A stretch of 10,598 nucleotides of DNA from DATHTC01 sp050262775 (lineage in GTDB: Bacteria > Actinomycetota > Thermoleophilia > Gaiellales > Gaiellaceae), in NCBI GenBank assembly GCA_050262775.1, contig JBLNEO010000124.1, positions 1-10,598 on the forward strand. Reading direction: 5' to 3'. Below are positions 1 to 6,475 of the stretch, piece by piece (the stretch's first letter is position 1; each line of letters begins with the position of its first letter). The translations under genes and the position numbers were made by a program. The notes beneath the pieces are model-generated. The model saw nothing but the letters and a program-made list of their open reading frames with translations, was not told the DNA's origin and made no database searches.

Positions 1-1403
1 AGCGTCTGCCCCGGACCCTCGGGGATCAGCTTCGCGATCCGGTCGACGACGCCGTACGGGATCTCGAGCACGCGGCCCGCGTCGCGGACGGCGGCGCGTG
101 CGGCCATCGTCCCGAAGGTGATGATCTGGGCGACGCGGTCGCGGCCGTACTTCTCGGCCACGTAGTTGATCACGCGCTCGCGCCCGTCGACGGCGAAGTC
201 GATGTCGATGTCCGGCATGGACTTCCGGCCCGGGTTGAGGAACCGCTCGAAGAGGAGCCCGTAGCGGATCGGGTCGAGGTCGGTGATCCCGAGGCAGTAC
301 GCGGCGATCGAGCCGGCGGCCGACCCGCGGCCCGGGCCGACGCCGACGCCGTTGCGCTTCGCGAAGCCGACGAAGTCCTGGACGATCAGGAAGTAGTCGG
401 CGAAGCCCATCTCGCGGATCGTCTTCAGCTCGAAGCGGAGGCGGTCGCGGAGCTCGGGCGTGATCGTGTCGTAGCGGCGCTCGAGGCCGTGCTCGCACAG
501 CTCGACGAGGTACTCGAACGCGTCGCGCCCGTCGGGCGTGGGGAAGGTCGGCAGCAGGATCCGGCCGAGCTCGATCTCGACGTGGCAGCGTTCGGCGACC
601 TCGAGCGTGCGGCGCATCGCCGCCTCCTGCCCGGGGAAGTCGAGCGCCATCTCCTCGGGCGTCTTGAAGTAGAACTCGTTCGTCTCGAAGCGCCAGTGGT
701 TCGGATTCTTCAGCGAATCGCCCGACTGGATGCAGAGGAGCGCCTCGTGCGAGACCGCGTCCGCCGCGTTCAGGTAGTGGACGTCGCCCGTCGCGACCAC
801 CGGCAGCTTCGTCTTGTCCGCCAGCGCGAGCAGCGCCGGGTTGATCCGCTGCTGCACGTCGAGCCCCGCGTTCTGGAGCTCGACGTAGACGCTGTCGCGG
901 CCGACGATCTGGACGAGCCGGTCGAGGTCGGCCTCCGCGTCGAGCGGCCGGTTCTCCTCGAGCGCCTTGCACACTCGACCCGAGAGGCAGCCGGACAGTG
1001 CGACGAGGCCCTTCGCGTGGCGCTCGAGCAGCTCCCAGTCGACGCGCGGCTTGTAGTAGTAGCCCTCGAGGTAGCCGAGCGACGAGAGCTTGATCAGGTT
1101 GGCGTAGCCCTCGTTGTCCTCGGCCAGCAGGGTCAGGTGCGCGTACCCCTTCTGCTGCGCGCGCCGGTCGTCGGCCACGTAGACCTCGCAGCCGATCACG
1201 GGCTTCACGCCGTGCTTGCCGGCCTCCTTGACGAGCTGCACGGCGCCCGCGAGCGAGCCGTGGTCGGTGAGCGCCACCGCCGGCATCTCGAGCTCGGCGG
1301 CGCGGCGTGCCAGGTGCGGGATCCGGCACGCCCCGTCGAGGATGGAGAACTCGGAGTGGACGTGCAGGTGGACGAACGAGGCTTGACCCATCGGGGAGGG
1401 CAT
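1..1403 (-). CDS. dnaE: DNA polymerase III alpha subunit, N-terminal part (runs off left edge)
   Basis: Replicative polymerase catalytic subunit, cytoplasmic, part of the replisome. Only the first ~467 codons are in the window. The PHP domain comes first, with HLHVHSE at residues 12-18, LTDHG at 45-49, GCEVY at 71-75, SGC at 137-139 and GDVH at 206-209. The polymerase region follows, with GPGRGSAAGS and then PDIDIDF, whose aspartates 398 and 400 match the first catalytic pair of the family (401/403 in E. coli). The third catalytic aspartate lies beyond the edge. All PHP metal-ligand positions I know from actinobacterial DnaE1 are filled, suggesting an active proofreading PHP nuclease (inference). 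The start is ATG at 1403; an in-frame ATG at 1391 is the alternative, and neither has a clear Shine-Dalgarno. The gene is transcribed divergently from the SNF2 gene. Family assignment is near certain; the exact start is less so. Confidence 0.96.
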   Translation of the reverse strand, partial: MPSPMGQASFVHLHVHSEFSILDGACRIPHLARRAAELEMPAVALTDHGSLAGAVQLVKEAGKHGVKPVIGCEVYVADDRRAQQKGYAHLTLLAEDNEGYANLIKLSSLGYLEGYYYKPRVDWELLERHAKGLVALSGCLSGRVCKALEENRPLDAEADLDRLVQIVGRDSVYVELQNAGLDVQQRINPALLALADKTKLPVVATGDVHYLNAADAVSHEALLCIQSGDSLKNPNHWRFETNEFYFKTPEEMALDFPGQEAAMRRTLEVAERCHVEIELGRILLPTFPTPDGRDAFEYLVELCEHGLERRYDTITPELRDRLRFELKTIREMGFADYFLIVQDFVGFAKRNGVGVGPGRGSAAGSIAAYCLGITDLDPIRYGLLFERFLNPGRKSMPDIDIDFAVDGRERVINYVAEKYGRDRVAQIITFGTMAARAAVRDAGRVLEIPYGVVDRIAKLIPEGPGQT

Positions 1404-1626
1404 TGTCGCAGGAGGGTCGGCGGGCGGTCCGGCGGCCGTGGAGAGCGCCTCGTCGACGCCCTCCGCGGCTCAGGGGAGAGAGGAACGCCCCGCGACGAGC
1501 CCCGATCGGGCCGTCTGACGTGGCGGCGCTCCGCCTGCGGTTATGGGACGGGCAGGAGTGTCCGAAACGTCGGAGGTCCCGCTCGTCCGCACCGGGGCAG
1601 CCGCGCGCGCCTACTCTGGCAGGTTC
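1404..1626. promoter_or_regulatory. Divergent intergenic region between dnaE and the SNF2 gene
   Basis: This 223-base gap must hold the start signals for two diverging genes. On the minus strand a CATAAC (1545-1540) lies 16 bases after TTTCGG (1567-1562), a weak candidate promoter for dnaE that would leave a leader of about 130 bases. On the plus strand TACTCT at 1612-1617 resembles a -10 box, sits very close to the SNF2 ATG at 1627, and would imply an almost leaderless transcript; no good -35 accompanies it. A perfect 10-base palindrome, CCCGATCGGG, is at 1501-1510. All of these are by-eye matches in GC-rich DNA. Confidence 0.3.
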
Positions 1627-4479
1627 ATGTCCGACGACCCCACCTTCGAGCTCGTCTGGCAGCAGGACGCGACGGCGCTCGCGTTCCTCCGCGCCTCCGA
1701 CGGCACGCTCACCCGCGGCGGCCTGCGCATGGGCGCGCCCACGGAGGCGCGCGTGCTCGGGCGGACGGTCGAGACGCGGCGCGTCGACCACCGCGAGCTG
1801 CTCCGGCTCGCGGCGGAGCCCCCGGCCGTGGCGCTCGGCGGCACCGCGCGGGTCGCCTTCGCGGTCGCGGAGCTCGCGCAGCGCTCGGTCGCCGAGGGCC
1901 TCGTCCACCCCTACCTCGACGAGGACGACGGGACCTGGAACGCGTTCTGGGGCGCGACCCTCGACGCGTCGGTCACGGCGCAGCTGACGCAGCTCGCCGC
2001 CGCGCTCCCGCCGGCCGGCGCGGACGCGTTCGCCGGCGACCGCGAGGAGACCGTCCACGACCTCTACCCCGTGCTCGTCGACCGTGTCGCGCGCGACCGG
2101 CTCCGCGCGGCACGCGTCCGCCTCGCGCGCGTGCACCGCACACGCCCGACGGCGGTCGAGCGCTTCCTCGAGGGCCTGACGGCCGAGGAGCCGGCGCTCC
2201 CCCGGAACGCCGGCTACCCGGCGCTCGCGCGGCGCGTGTCGCGCTGGGTGCACGGCGGGCTCGCGAAGCGCTCGGAGGCGGCGTGGACGCTCGGCCTCCA
2301 CCTCGACGAACGGCCGCCCGACCTCGTCGTCCAGCTCTGGCTCCACGCGGCCGACGACCCGGCGGTGCGCCTCCCGGCGTCGCTGCTCCAGGAGGGCGGC
2401 GACGAGGTGTTCTCCTTCCTGCGCGCGAGCGACGCGCGCCGCGACCTCGCGCGCCGGCTGACGGCCATCGAGCCGCTGCTCGAGGAGAGCGGGATCGCGT
2501 TCGGCGGCGAGGCGACCGAGGCCGTGATCGCGCCCGACGACGTCGGGCGGTTCCTGCGCGAGACGATGCCGAGGCTCGACGAGCTGGGGGTGCCCGTGCT
2601 CCTCCCGGGCGAATGGGTGCGCGCGCCCACGCGCATCCGCCTCGGCCTCACCGCCACGAGCCGGCCGTCGAGCGGCCTGCTCTCCACGCAGGCGCTCGCG
2701 CGCTTCGACTGGAAGCTCGCCGTGGGCGACGAGACGCTGACCGAGGACGAGCTGCGAGCGCTCGCGCGGCAGCGGGAGCCGTTCGTGCGCGTCGGCGGCC
2801 GCTGGCACGCCGTGCGCCGGTCGGAGGTCGAGCGGGCGCTGCGGTTCCTCGAGCGTCGCCGCGGCGACGCGGGGATCGTCGACCTCGTCCGCGCCGTATC
2901 GGGCCTCGAGACCGAGGAGCTGGGGCTCGAGCTCGGCGAGGTCGAGCTCGACGCGCCGCTGCGCGAGCTGCTCGCCGGGGAGCACGACCGGCGCTTCCGC
3001 CCGCTCCCGACGCCGGCAGCGATGCGGTACGAGCTCTTCCCATTCCAGGAGCGCGGCCACGGGTGGCTGCGACTCCTCGGCGACCTCGGGATCGGCGCGA
3101 TCCTCGCCGACGACATGGGGCTCGGGAAGACGGTGCAGGCGATCGCCATGCTCGCCTCCGAGCGCGAGGAGCACGGCCCGCCCGGGCCGACGCTCGTCGT
3201 CGCGCCGATGAGCGTCGTGAAGCAGTGGACGGCCGAGGTCGAGCGGTTCGCGCCGTCGCTCCGCGTCCACCTCCACCACGGGAACGCCCGGCTGCGCGGC
3301 GCCGACCTCGCCGCGGCCGCCCGCGGTGCCGACGTCGTCGTCACCTCGTACGACCTCGCGACGCGCGACGCCGACGACCTCGCCGCGATCGAGTGGGACC
3401 GGCTGCTCCTCGACGAGGCGCAGGACGTGAAGAACCCGCAGACGAAGCGCGCGCGGTCGCTCCGCCGCCTGCGCGCACGGCGGCGCGTGGCGATGACCGG
3501 TACGCCGATCGAGAACCGCCTCGACGAGCTCTGGGCGATCATGGAGCTCGTCAACCCCGGCCTGCTCGGCTCGCGGCAGTGGTTCGAGCGGACGTTCGCA
3601 CGGCCGATCGAGGCGTGGGGCGACGAACGGGCGCTCGAGCGGCTGCGGGCGATCGTCCAGCCGTTCGTCCTGCGACGTGCGAAGGACTCGCCCGAGGTCG
3701 AGCTCGAGCTGCCGCCGATCACGGTCGACAAGGCGTACTGCCGGCTCACCGTCGAGCAAGCGGGCCTCTACCGCTCCGTCGTCGACCGCTGGATGCCCCG
3801 GATCGAGCAGCACGACGATCGCTTCGGCCGCCGCGGCGCGGTGCTCGCGATGCTGAGCCAGCTGAAGCAGGTCTGCAACCACCCGGAGATGGTCGCCCCG
3901 ACGGGGATGCCGCTCGAGGGCCGCTCGGGGAAGCTCGAGCGGCTGGTCGAGCTCCTCGCGCACGTGCCCCACGAGGACAAGTCGCTCGTGTTCACCCAGT
4001 ACCCCGGGTTCGAGCGGCTCGTCCCGCACCTCGAGGAGCGGCTCGGCCGGCGCGTCGGCTTCTTCCACGGCCGTCTCGCCGCCCCACGGCGCGAGGAGGT
4101 GCTGCGAGCGTTCGCCTCGCCGGACGGCCCGGAGGTGCTCGTGATCTCGATCCGCGCCGGCGGCCGCGGGCTGAACCTGCCGGCCGCGAACCACGTCTTC
4201 CACTTCGACCGCTGGTGGAACCCGGCCGTGGAGCAGCAGGCGACCGACCGCGCGTACCGCTTCGGCCAGCGCAAGCACGTGTGGGTGCACAGCCTCATCT
4301 GCGCCGGCACGCTCGAGGAGCGGATCGACCGGCTGCTCGACTCGAAGCGCGAGCTCGCGGAGAAGGTGATCGCCGGCGGGTCGGAGGATTGGCTCGGCGA
4401 GCTCGACCTCGGGCAGATCCGGGCCGCCGTCGAGCTGGCTCCCGACCTGCTCGCGCAGGCCGACGAGGTGGCCGCGTGA
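1627..4479 (+). CDS. SNF2-family DEAD/H-box helicase-like ATPase (RapA/HepA-like)
   Basis: A 950-residue SNF2-family ATPase, expected to translocate on double-stranded DNA and remodel protein-DNA complexes. The N-terminal third ends in a region resembling the bacterial SNF2-associated domain (DUF3670 type, roughly residues 290-415). The ATPase core follows: motif I DDMGLGKT at 495-502, motif II DEAQ at 596-599 followed by DVKNPQTK, motif III TGTPIENR from 624, and the SNF2 hallmark LKQVCNHPE. The helicase C-terminal domain has KSLVFTQY near 785, ISIRAGGRGLNLP, and motif VI QQATDRAYRFGQ at 870-881. All core motifs are intact. ATG 1627 is preferred over the upstream ATG at 1543 because the extra 28 residues look non-coding, but its ribosome site is weak. 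The stop overlaps the start of the SWIM gene by four bases, implying translational coupling. Its biological role is not known from sequence: repair, transcription recycling and defence are all possible. Confidence 0.93.
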   Translation: MSDDPTFELVWQQDATALAFLRASDGTLTRGGLRMGAPTEARVLGRTVETRRVDHRELLRLAAEPPAVALGGTARVAFAVAELAQRSVAEGLVHPYLDEDDGTWNAFWGATLDASVTAQLTQLAAALPPAGADAFAGDREETVHDLYPVLVDRVARDRLRAARVRLARVHRTRPTAVERFLEGLTAEEPALPRNAGYPALARRVSRWVHGGLAKRSEAAWTLGLHLDERPPDLVVQLWLHAADDPAVRLPASLLQEGGDEVFSFLRASDARRDLARRLTAIEPLLEESGIAFGGEATEAVIAPDDVGRFLRETMPRLDELGVPVLLPGEWVRAPTRIRLGLTATSRPSSGLLSTQALARFDWKLAVGDETLTEDELRALARQREPFVRVGGRWHAVRRSEVERALRFLERRRGDAGIVDLVRAVSGLETEELGLELGEVELDAPLRELLAGEHDRRFRPLPTPAAMRYELFPFQERGHGWLRLLGDLGIGAILADDMGLGKTVQAIAMLASEREEHGPPGPTLVVAPMSVVKQWTAEVERFAPSLRVHLHHGNARLRGADLAAAARGADVVVTSYDLATRDADDLAAIEWDRLLLDEAQDVKNPQTKRARSLRRLRARRRVAMTGTPIENRLDELWAIMELVNPGLLGSRQWFERTFARPIEAWGDERALERLRAIVQPFVLRRAKDSPEVELELPPITVDKAYCRLTVEQAGLYRSVVDRWMPRIEQHDDRFGRRGAVLAMLSQLKQVCNHPEMVAPTGMPLEGRSGKLERLVELLAHVPHEDKSLVFTQYPGFERLVPHLEERLGRRVGFFHGRLAAPRREEVLRAFASPDGPEVLVISIRAGGRGLNLPAANHVFHFDRWWNPAVEQQATDRAYRFGQRKHVWVHSLICAGTLEERIDRLLDSKRELAEKVIAGGSEDWLGELDLGQIRAAVELAPDLLAQADEVAA

Positions 4480-5219
4480 GCGACGGGCTCCTGCACGACG
4501 GGCGGCCGATCGTCGTCGCCGACCCGGGCGACCGCCGACTCGGCCGGGGGGCGTGGGCGCGGCTCTTCGCGAGCGCCGCGATCCCGGACGAGGGCGCGAC
4601 GGCGGCGGCGCAGGGCCGCCGGCTCGCATGCGACGGCGCCGTCCACGCGGTCCGCGTCTCCACCGGCGAGCTCGAGGCGCGCGTGGACGACTGCGTGGTG
4701 ACGATCGCCGCCGAGCCCGTGCCGCCGCGCGTCTGGTCCGCCGTCGTCCGCTTCGCCCGGGGGAACCACCGCCTGGAGGCGGGCGTCGAGGGCCGCGAGC
4801 AGGCGGTCCACCTCGAGCATCTGATGGCGATCGACTGGGACGAGCCGCTGATCCCGCGCGCGCACGAGATCCAGCGCGTGTGCAGCTGCGACGAGGGCTC
4901 GGGTGACGCCTGCGCGCATGTCGCGGCCGCCGTCTACGCCGTCGCGATCGAGATCGACCGCGACCCCTCGCTGCTCCTGCGCTGGCGCGGCTGCGTCGAG
5001 GCGCCGGCGGCACCCCTCGTCGAGGAGCCCGTCCCGGTGCCCGCCGACGCCTGGCACGCAGGCCCGATCCCGGCTGCGCCGCCGCTCCGCCCGCTGCCCG
5101 TGGCGGCGGTGCTCGGTCGCCTCGGCGAGGCCGGCGTCGAGGTCGGCGACACCGACCTCACGGTCGTCCTGCGACCCGCCTACGAGGCGTTCGCCGACGG
5201 GTCGACGCGGCCTGTTTGA
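4476..5219 (+). CDS. SWIM zinc-finger protein, partner of the SNF2 ATPase
   Basis: A 247-residue protein with GTG start at 4476, overlapping the SNF2 stop as GTGA. The SWIM signature CxCx7CxH is formed by Cys136, Cys138, Cys146 and His148, a zinc-binding fold that contacts DNA or proteins. Just after it, the segment IDRDPSLLLRWRG (from about residue 159) resembles the conserved FDxDPFLLFRLRG block that I recall from bacterial SWIM proteins encoded beside SNF2 genes, which supports the assignment. The N-terminal ~125 residues look like the mixed alpha/beta region of that family. A proline/alanine-rich linker (about 178-210) leads to a short C-terminal segment. SWIM domains recur with SNF2 ATPases, fused or as neighbouring genes, so the pair probably acts as one complex; the target is unknown. 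The frame remains open far upstream in SNF2, but only the part from 4476 looks real. Confidence 0.87.
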   Translation: MSDGLLHDGRPIVVADPGDRRLGRGAWARLFASAAIPDEGATAAAQGRRLACDGAVHAVRVSTGELEARVDDCVVTIAAEPVPPRVWSAVVRFARGNHRLEAGVEGREQAVHLEHLMAIDWDEPLIPRAHEIQRVCSCDEGSGDACAHVAAAVYAVAIEIDRDPSLLLRWRGCVEAPAAPLVEEPVPVPADAWHAGPIPAAPPLRPLPVAAVLGRLGEAGVEVGDTDLTVVLRPAYEAFADGSTRPV

Positions 5220-5322
5220 GTCCGGGCAGGCCGGGGAGAGAACCAGGACAGGACCGCGTCGCCGCACCCGTGGCGCGCGGTCGGCCCGCCGCCGGCTCCG
5301 GCGCGGGAGCAGTCTTCGAGAA

Positions 5323-5328
5323 AAGGGG
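5323..5328 (+). promoter_or_regulatory. Ribosome binding site of the SRPBCC gene
   Basis: AAGGGG lies seven bases before the ATG at 5336. It decides the start: the frame is open back to a TTG at 5216, but that codon overlaps the SWIM stop, has no comparable site, and would add 40 residues of low-complexity sequence. Confidence 0.7.
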
Positions 5329-5335
5329 AACCACC

Positions 5336-6193
5336 ATGCTCCGACGCAAGGACGCGCGCAGCGCGGCAACGGACGCGGTCGACACGGTCGCGCCGATCGC
5401 CGAGCAGCTCGCCAACGACCCGAAGCTCCGCCACCGCGTGATGGGCGCGATCGGCGCCGCCGAGGCGGCACGGCGGCGCGCACTGCCCGCGACGGGCCTC
5501 GTGGCCGTCGCCGCCCGGATCGCGACCGACCGCGAGCTGCAGGCGAACCTGAAGCAGATGGTCGCCGAGATCGAGGAGGCACGCGCGCGCGTGCGCCGCA
5601 GGCGGTCGCACAAGCTCCGCAACACGATGCTCCTGCTGGTCGGGGCCGGCGGCGCCGCGGTCGCGTTCGTGCCGAAGGTCCGGGAGACGGTCATGGGCCG
5701 CTCCACGCCGTCCGTCGGCGGGCCGACGACGATCGAGGAGGAGATCGAGGTCGGCGTGCCGGTCTCGACCGCGTACAACCAGTGGACGCAGTTCGAGGAC
5801 TTCCCGCTCTTCATGGAGGGCGTCGACCACGTCGAGCAGCTCGACGACACGCGCCTGCGCTGGGTCGCCTCGATCGGCGGCCGCCGCGCCGAGTGGGAGG
5901 CGAAGATCGTCGAGCAGCAGCCCGACACACGGATCGTGTGGGAGAGCAGCGAGGGGCGCGAGACCCGCGGCACCGTCGCCTTCCACGAGGTCGGCGAGAA
6001 CCGCACGCGCATCCGTCTCACCATGGTCTACCGGCCGCAGGGCCCGATCGAGAAGGCGGGCTCCGTCGCCGGCCTCGACCGCCGGCGCGTCCGCGGCGAC
6101 CTCGAGCGGTTCCGCGACCTGATCGAGTCGCGCGGCGCCGAGTCCGGCGCCTGGCGCGGCGAGGTCGAGAGCGGGACGGCGACGACCACCTGA
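5336..6193 (+). CDS. Membrane-anchored SRPBCC (cyclase/dehydrase-like) protein
   Basis: A 285-residue protein in two halves. Residues 1-95 are helical and strongly charged, ending in a cluster RVRRRR before a hydrophobic stretch (about 97-112, LLLVGAGGAAVAFV) that looks like a single membrane anchor or hairpin. Residues ~131-270 form a START/SRPBCC domain of the polyketide cyclase/dehydrase type, with the recognisable series QWTQFEDFPLFMEGV, a DDTRLRWVA strand, WEAKI and an RGDLERFRDLIESRG helix near the end. Such domains have a deep hydrophobic ligand pocket; in this actinobacterial group neither ligand nor reaction is established, so 'cyclase' is only a family label. The basic cluster before the anchor suggests the N-terminal part faces the cytoplasm (inference), but which side the SRPBCC domain lies on is unclear. 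The gene stands 116 bases after the SWIM gene and ends at a strong hairpin, so it may be its own transcription unit. Confidence 0.85.
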   Translation: MLRRKDARSAATDAVDTVAPIAEQLANDPKLRHRVMGAIGAAEAARRRALPATGLVAVAARIATDRELQANLKQMVAEIEEARARVRRRRSHKLRNTMLLLVGAGGAAVAFVPKVRETVMGRSTPSVGGPTTIEEEIEVGVPVSTAYNQWTQFEDFPLFMEGVDHVEQLDDTRLRWVASIGGRRAEWEAKIVEQQPDTRIVWESSEGRETRGTVAFHEVGENRTRIRLTMVYRPQGPIEKAGSVAGLDRRRVRGDLERFRDLIESRGAESGAWRGEVESGTATTT

Positions 6194-6198
6194 GCGCA

Positions 6199-6230
6199 CG
6201 GGGGGAGGCGCTTTCGTGCGCCTCCCCCCG
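6199..6230 (+). terminator. Strong hairpin after the SRPBCC gene
   Basis: A perfect 13-bp stem (6199-6211 with 6218-6230, about six G-C pairs in a row at the base) closes a six-base loop, TTTCGT, starting six bases after the SRPBCC stop. There is no run of T after it, so it is a hairpin-only terminator candidate of the type common in high-GC actinobacteria. It separates the SRPBCC gene from the small gene at 6284. Confidence 0.8.
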
Positions 6231-6283
6231 ATTCGCTAACACCTGCCGCCTACGCTTCGGAGAACGACCAGAGGAGGAGCTGC

Positions 6284-6448
6284 ATGGCGTCCAGTTCGAA
6301 GAAGCGCACGACGTTCATGAAGATGTCGCGGGAGCGCGAGCTCGCGGAGAAGCGCGCGCGCAAGCAGGAGAAGAAGGACGCGAAGAAGCTCGCGGCCGCC
6401 GAAGCCGCCGCGGAGAAGGCCGCCGGCGAGGACGTCCCGGCGGACTGA
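6284..6448 (+). CDS. Small highly charged 54-residue protein, function unknown
   Basis: ATG at 6284 is preceded by an excellent Shine-Dalgarno, GAGGAGGAG at 6271-6279, four bases upstream, and the frame closes at TGA 6446-6448. The protein begins MASSSKKRTTFMKMSRER and continues as an uninterrupted run of Lys, Arg, Glu and Ala, finishing with a short acidic tail (GEDVPAD). It should form one long amphipathic or charged helix, possibly a coiled coil; there is no signal peptide or membrane segment. The family was not recognised; an RNA- or ribosome-associated role would fit the composition but is a guess. The gene lies between the terminator at 6199-6230 and the convergent monooxygenase operon, whose stop is only 12 bases away. 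The strong ribosome site and the codon bias (G or C at nearly every third position) are the main arguments that it is real. Confidence 0.72.
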   Translation: MASSSKKRTTFMKMSRERELAEKRARKQEKKDAKKLAAAEAAAEKAAGEDVPAD

Positions 6449-6475
6449 CGCCGCGCCGGGTCAGCCGGCGGCGTC
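6447..6475. terminator. Putative bidirectional terminator hairpin between convergent genes
   Basis: GACGCCGC (6447-6454) pairs with GCGGCGTC (6468-6475). After a two-base bulge (6455-6456) the stem continues with CGG (6457-6459) against CCG (6465-6467), leaving a five-base loop. The structure spans both stop codons: the small gene's TGA enters the left arm, and the monooxygenase TGA (6463-6461) overlaps the loop. Being symmetric, it would form in either transcript. No T-run is present on either side. Confidence 0.5.

Noticed and set aside
1501..1510. Perfect palindrome CCCGATCGGG in the dnaE/SNF2 gap
   Set aside because: Ten-base palindromes are frequent in such GC-rich DNA, and it is not placed at a convincing promoter.
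2214..3749. Minus-strand 511-codon frame inside SNF2
   Set aside because: Ser/Arg-rich shadow of the helicase gene with no motif and no plausible ribosome site.
489..4475. Very long plus-strand open frame running through dnaE and SNF2 before the SWIM gene
   Set aside because: It is antisense to dnaE and out of frame with SNF2, composed of Arg/Ala/Pro-rich sequence without motifs. High GC removes stop codons. Only the part from 4476 is a real gene.
5580..5600. Alternating purine-pyrimidine GC tract, possible Z-DNA
   Set aside because: It lies in the SRPBCC gene where it encodes the ARARVRRRR cluster; codon choice explains it.
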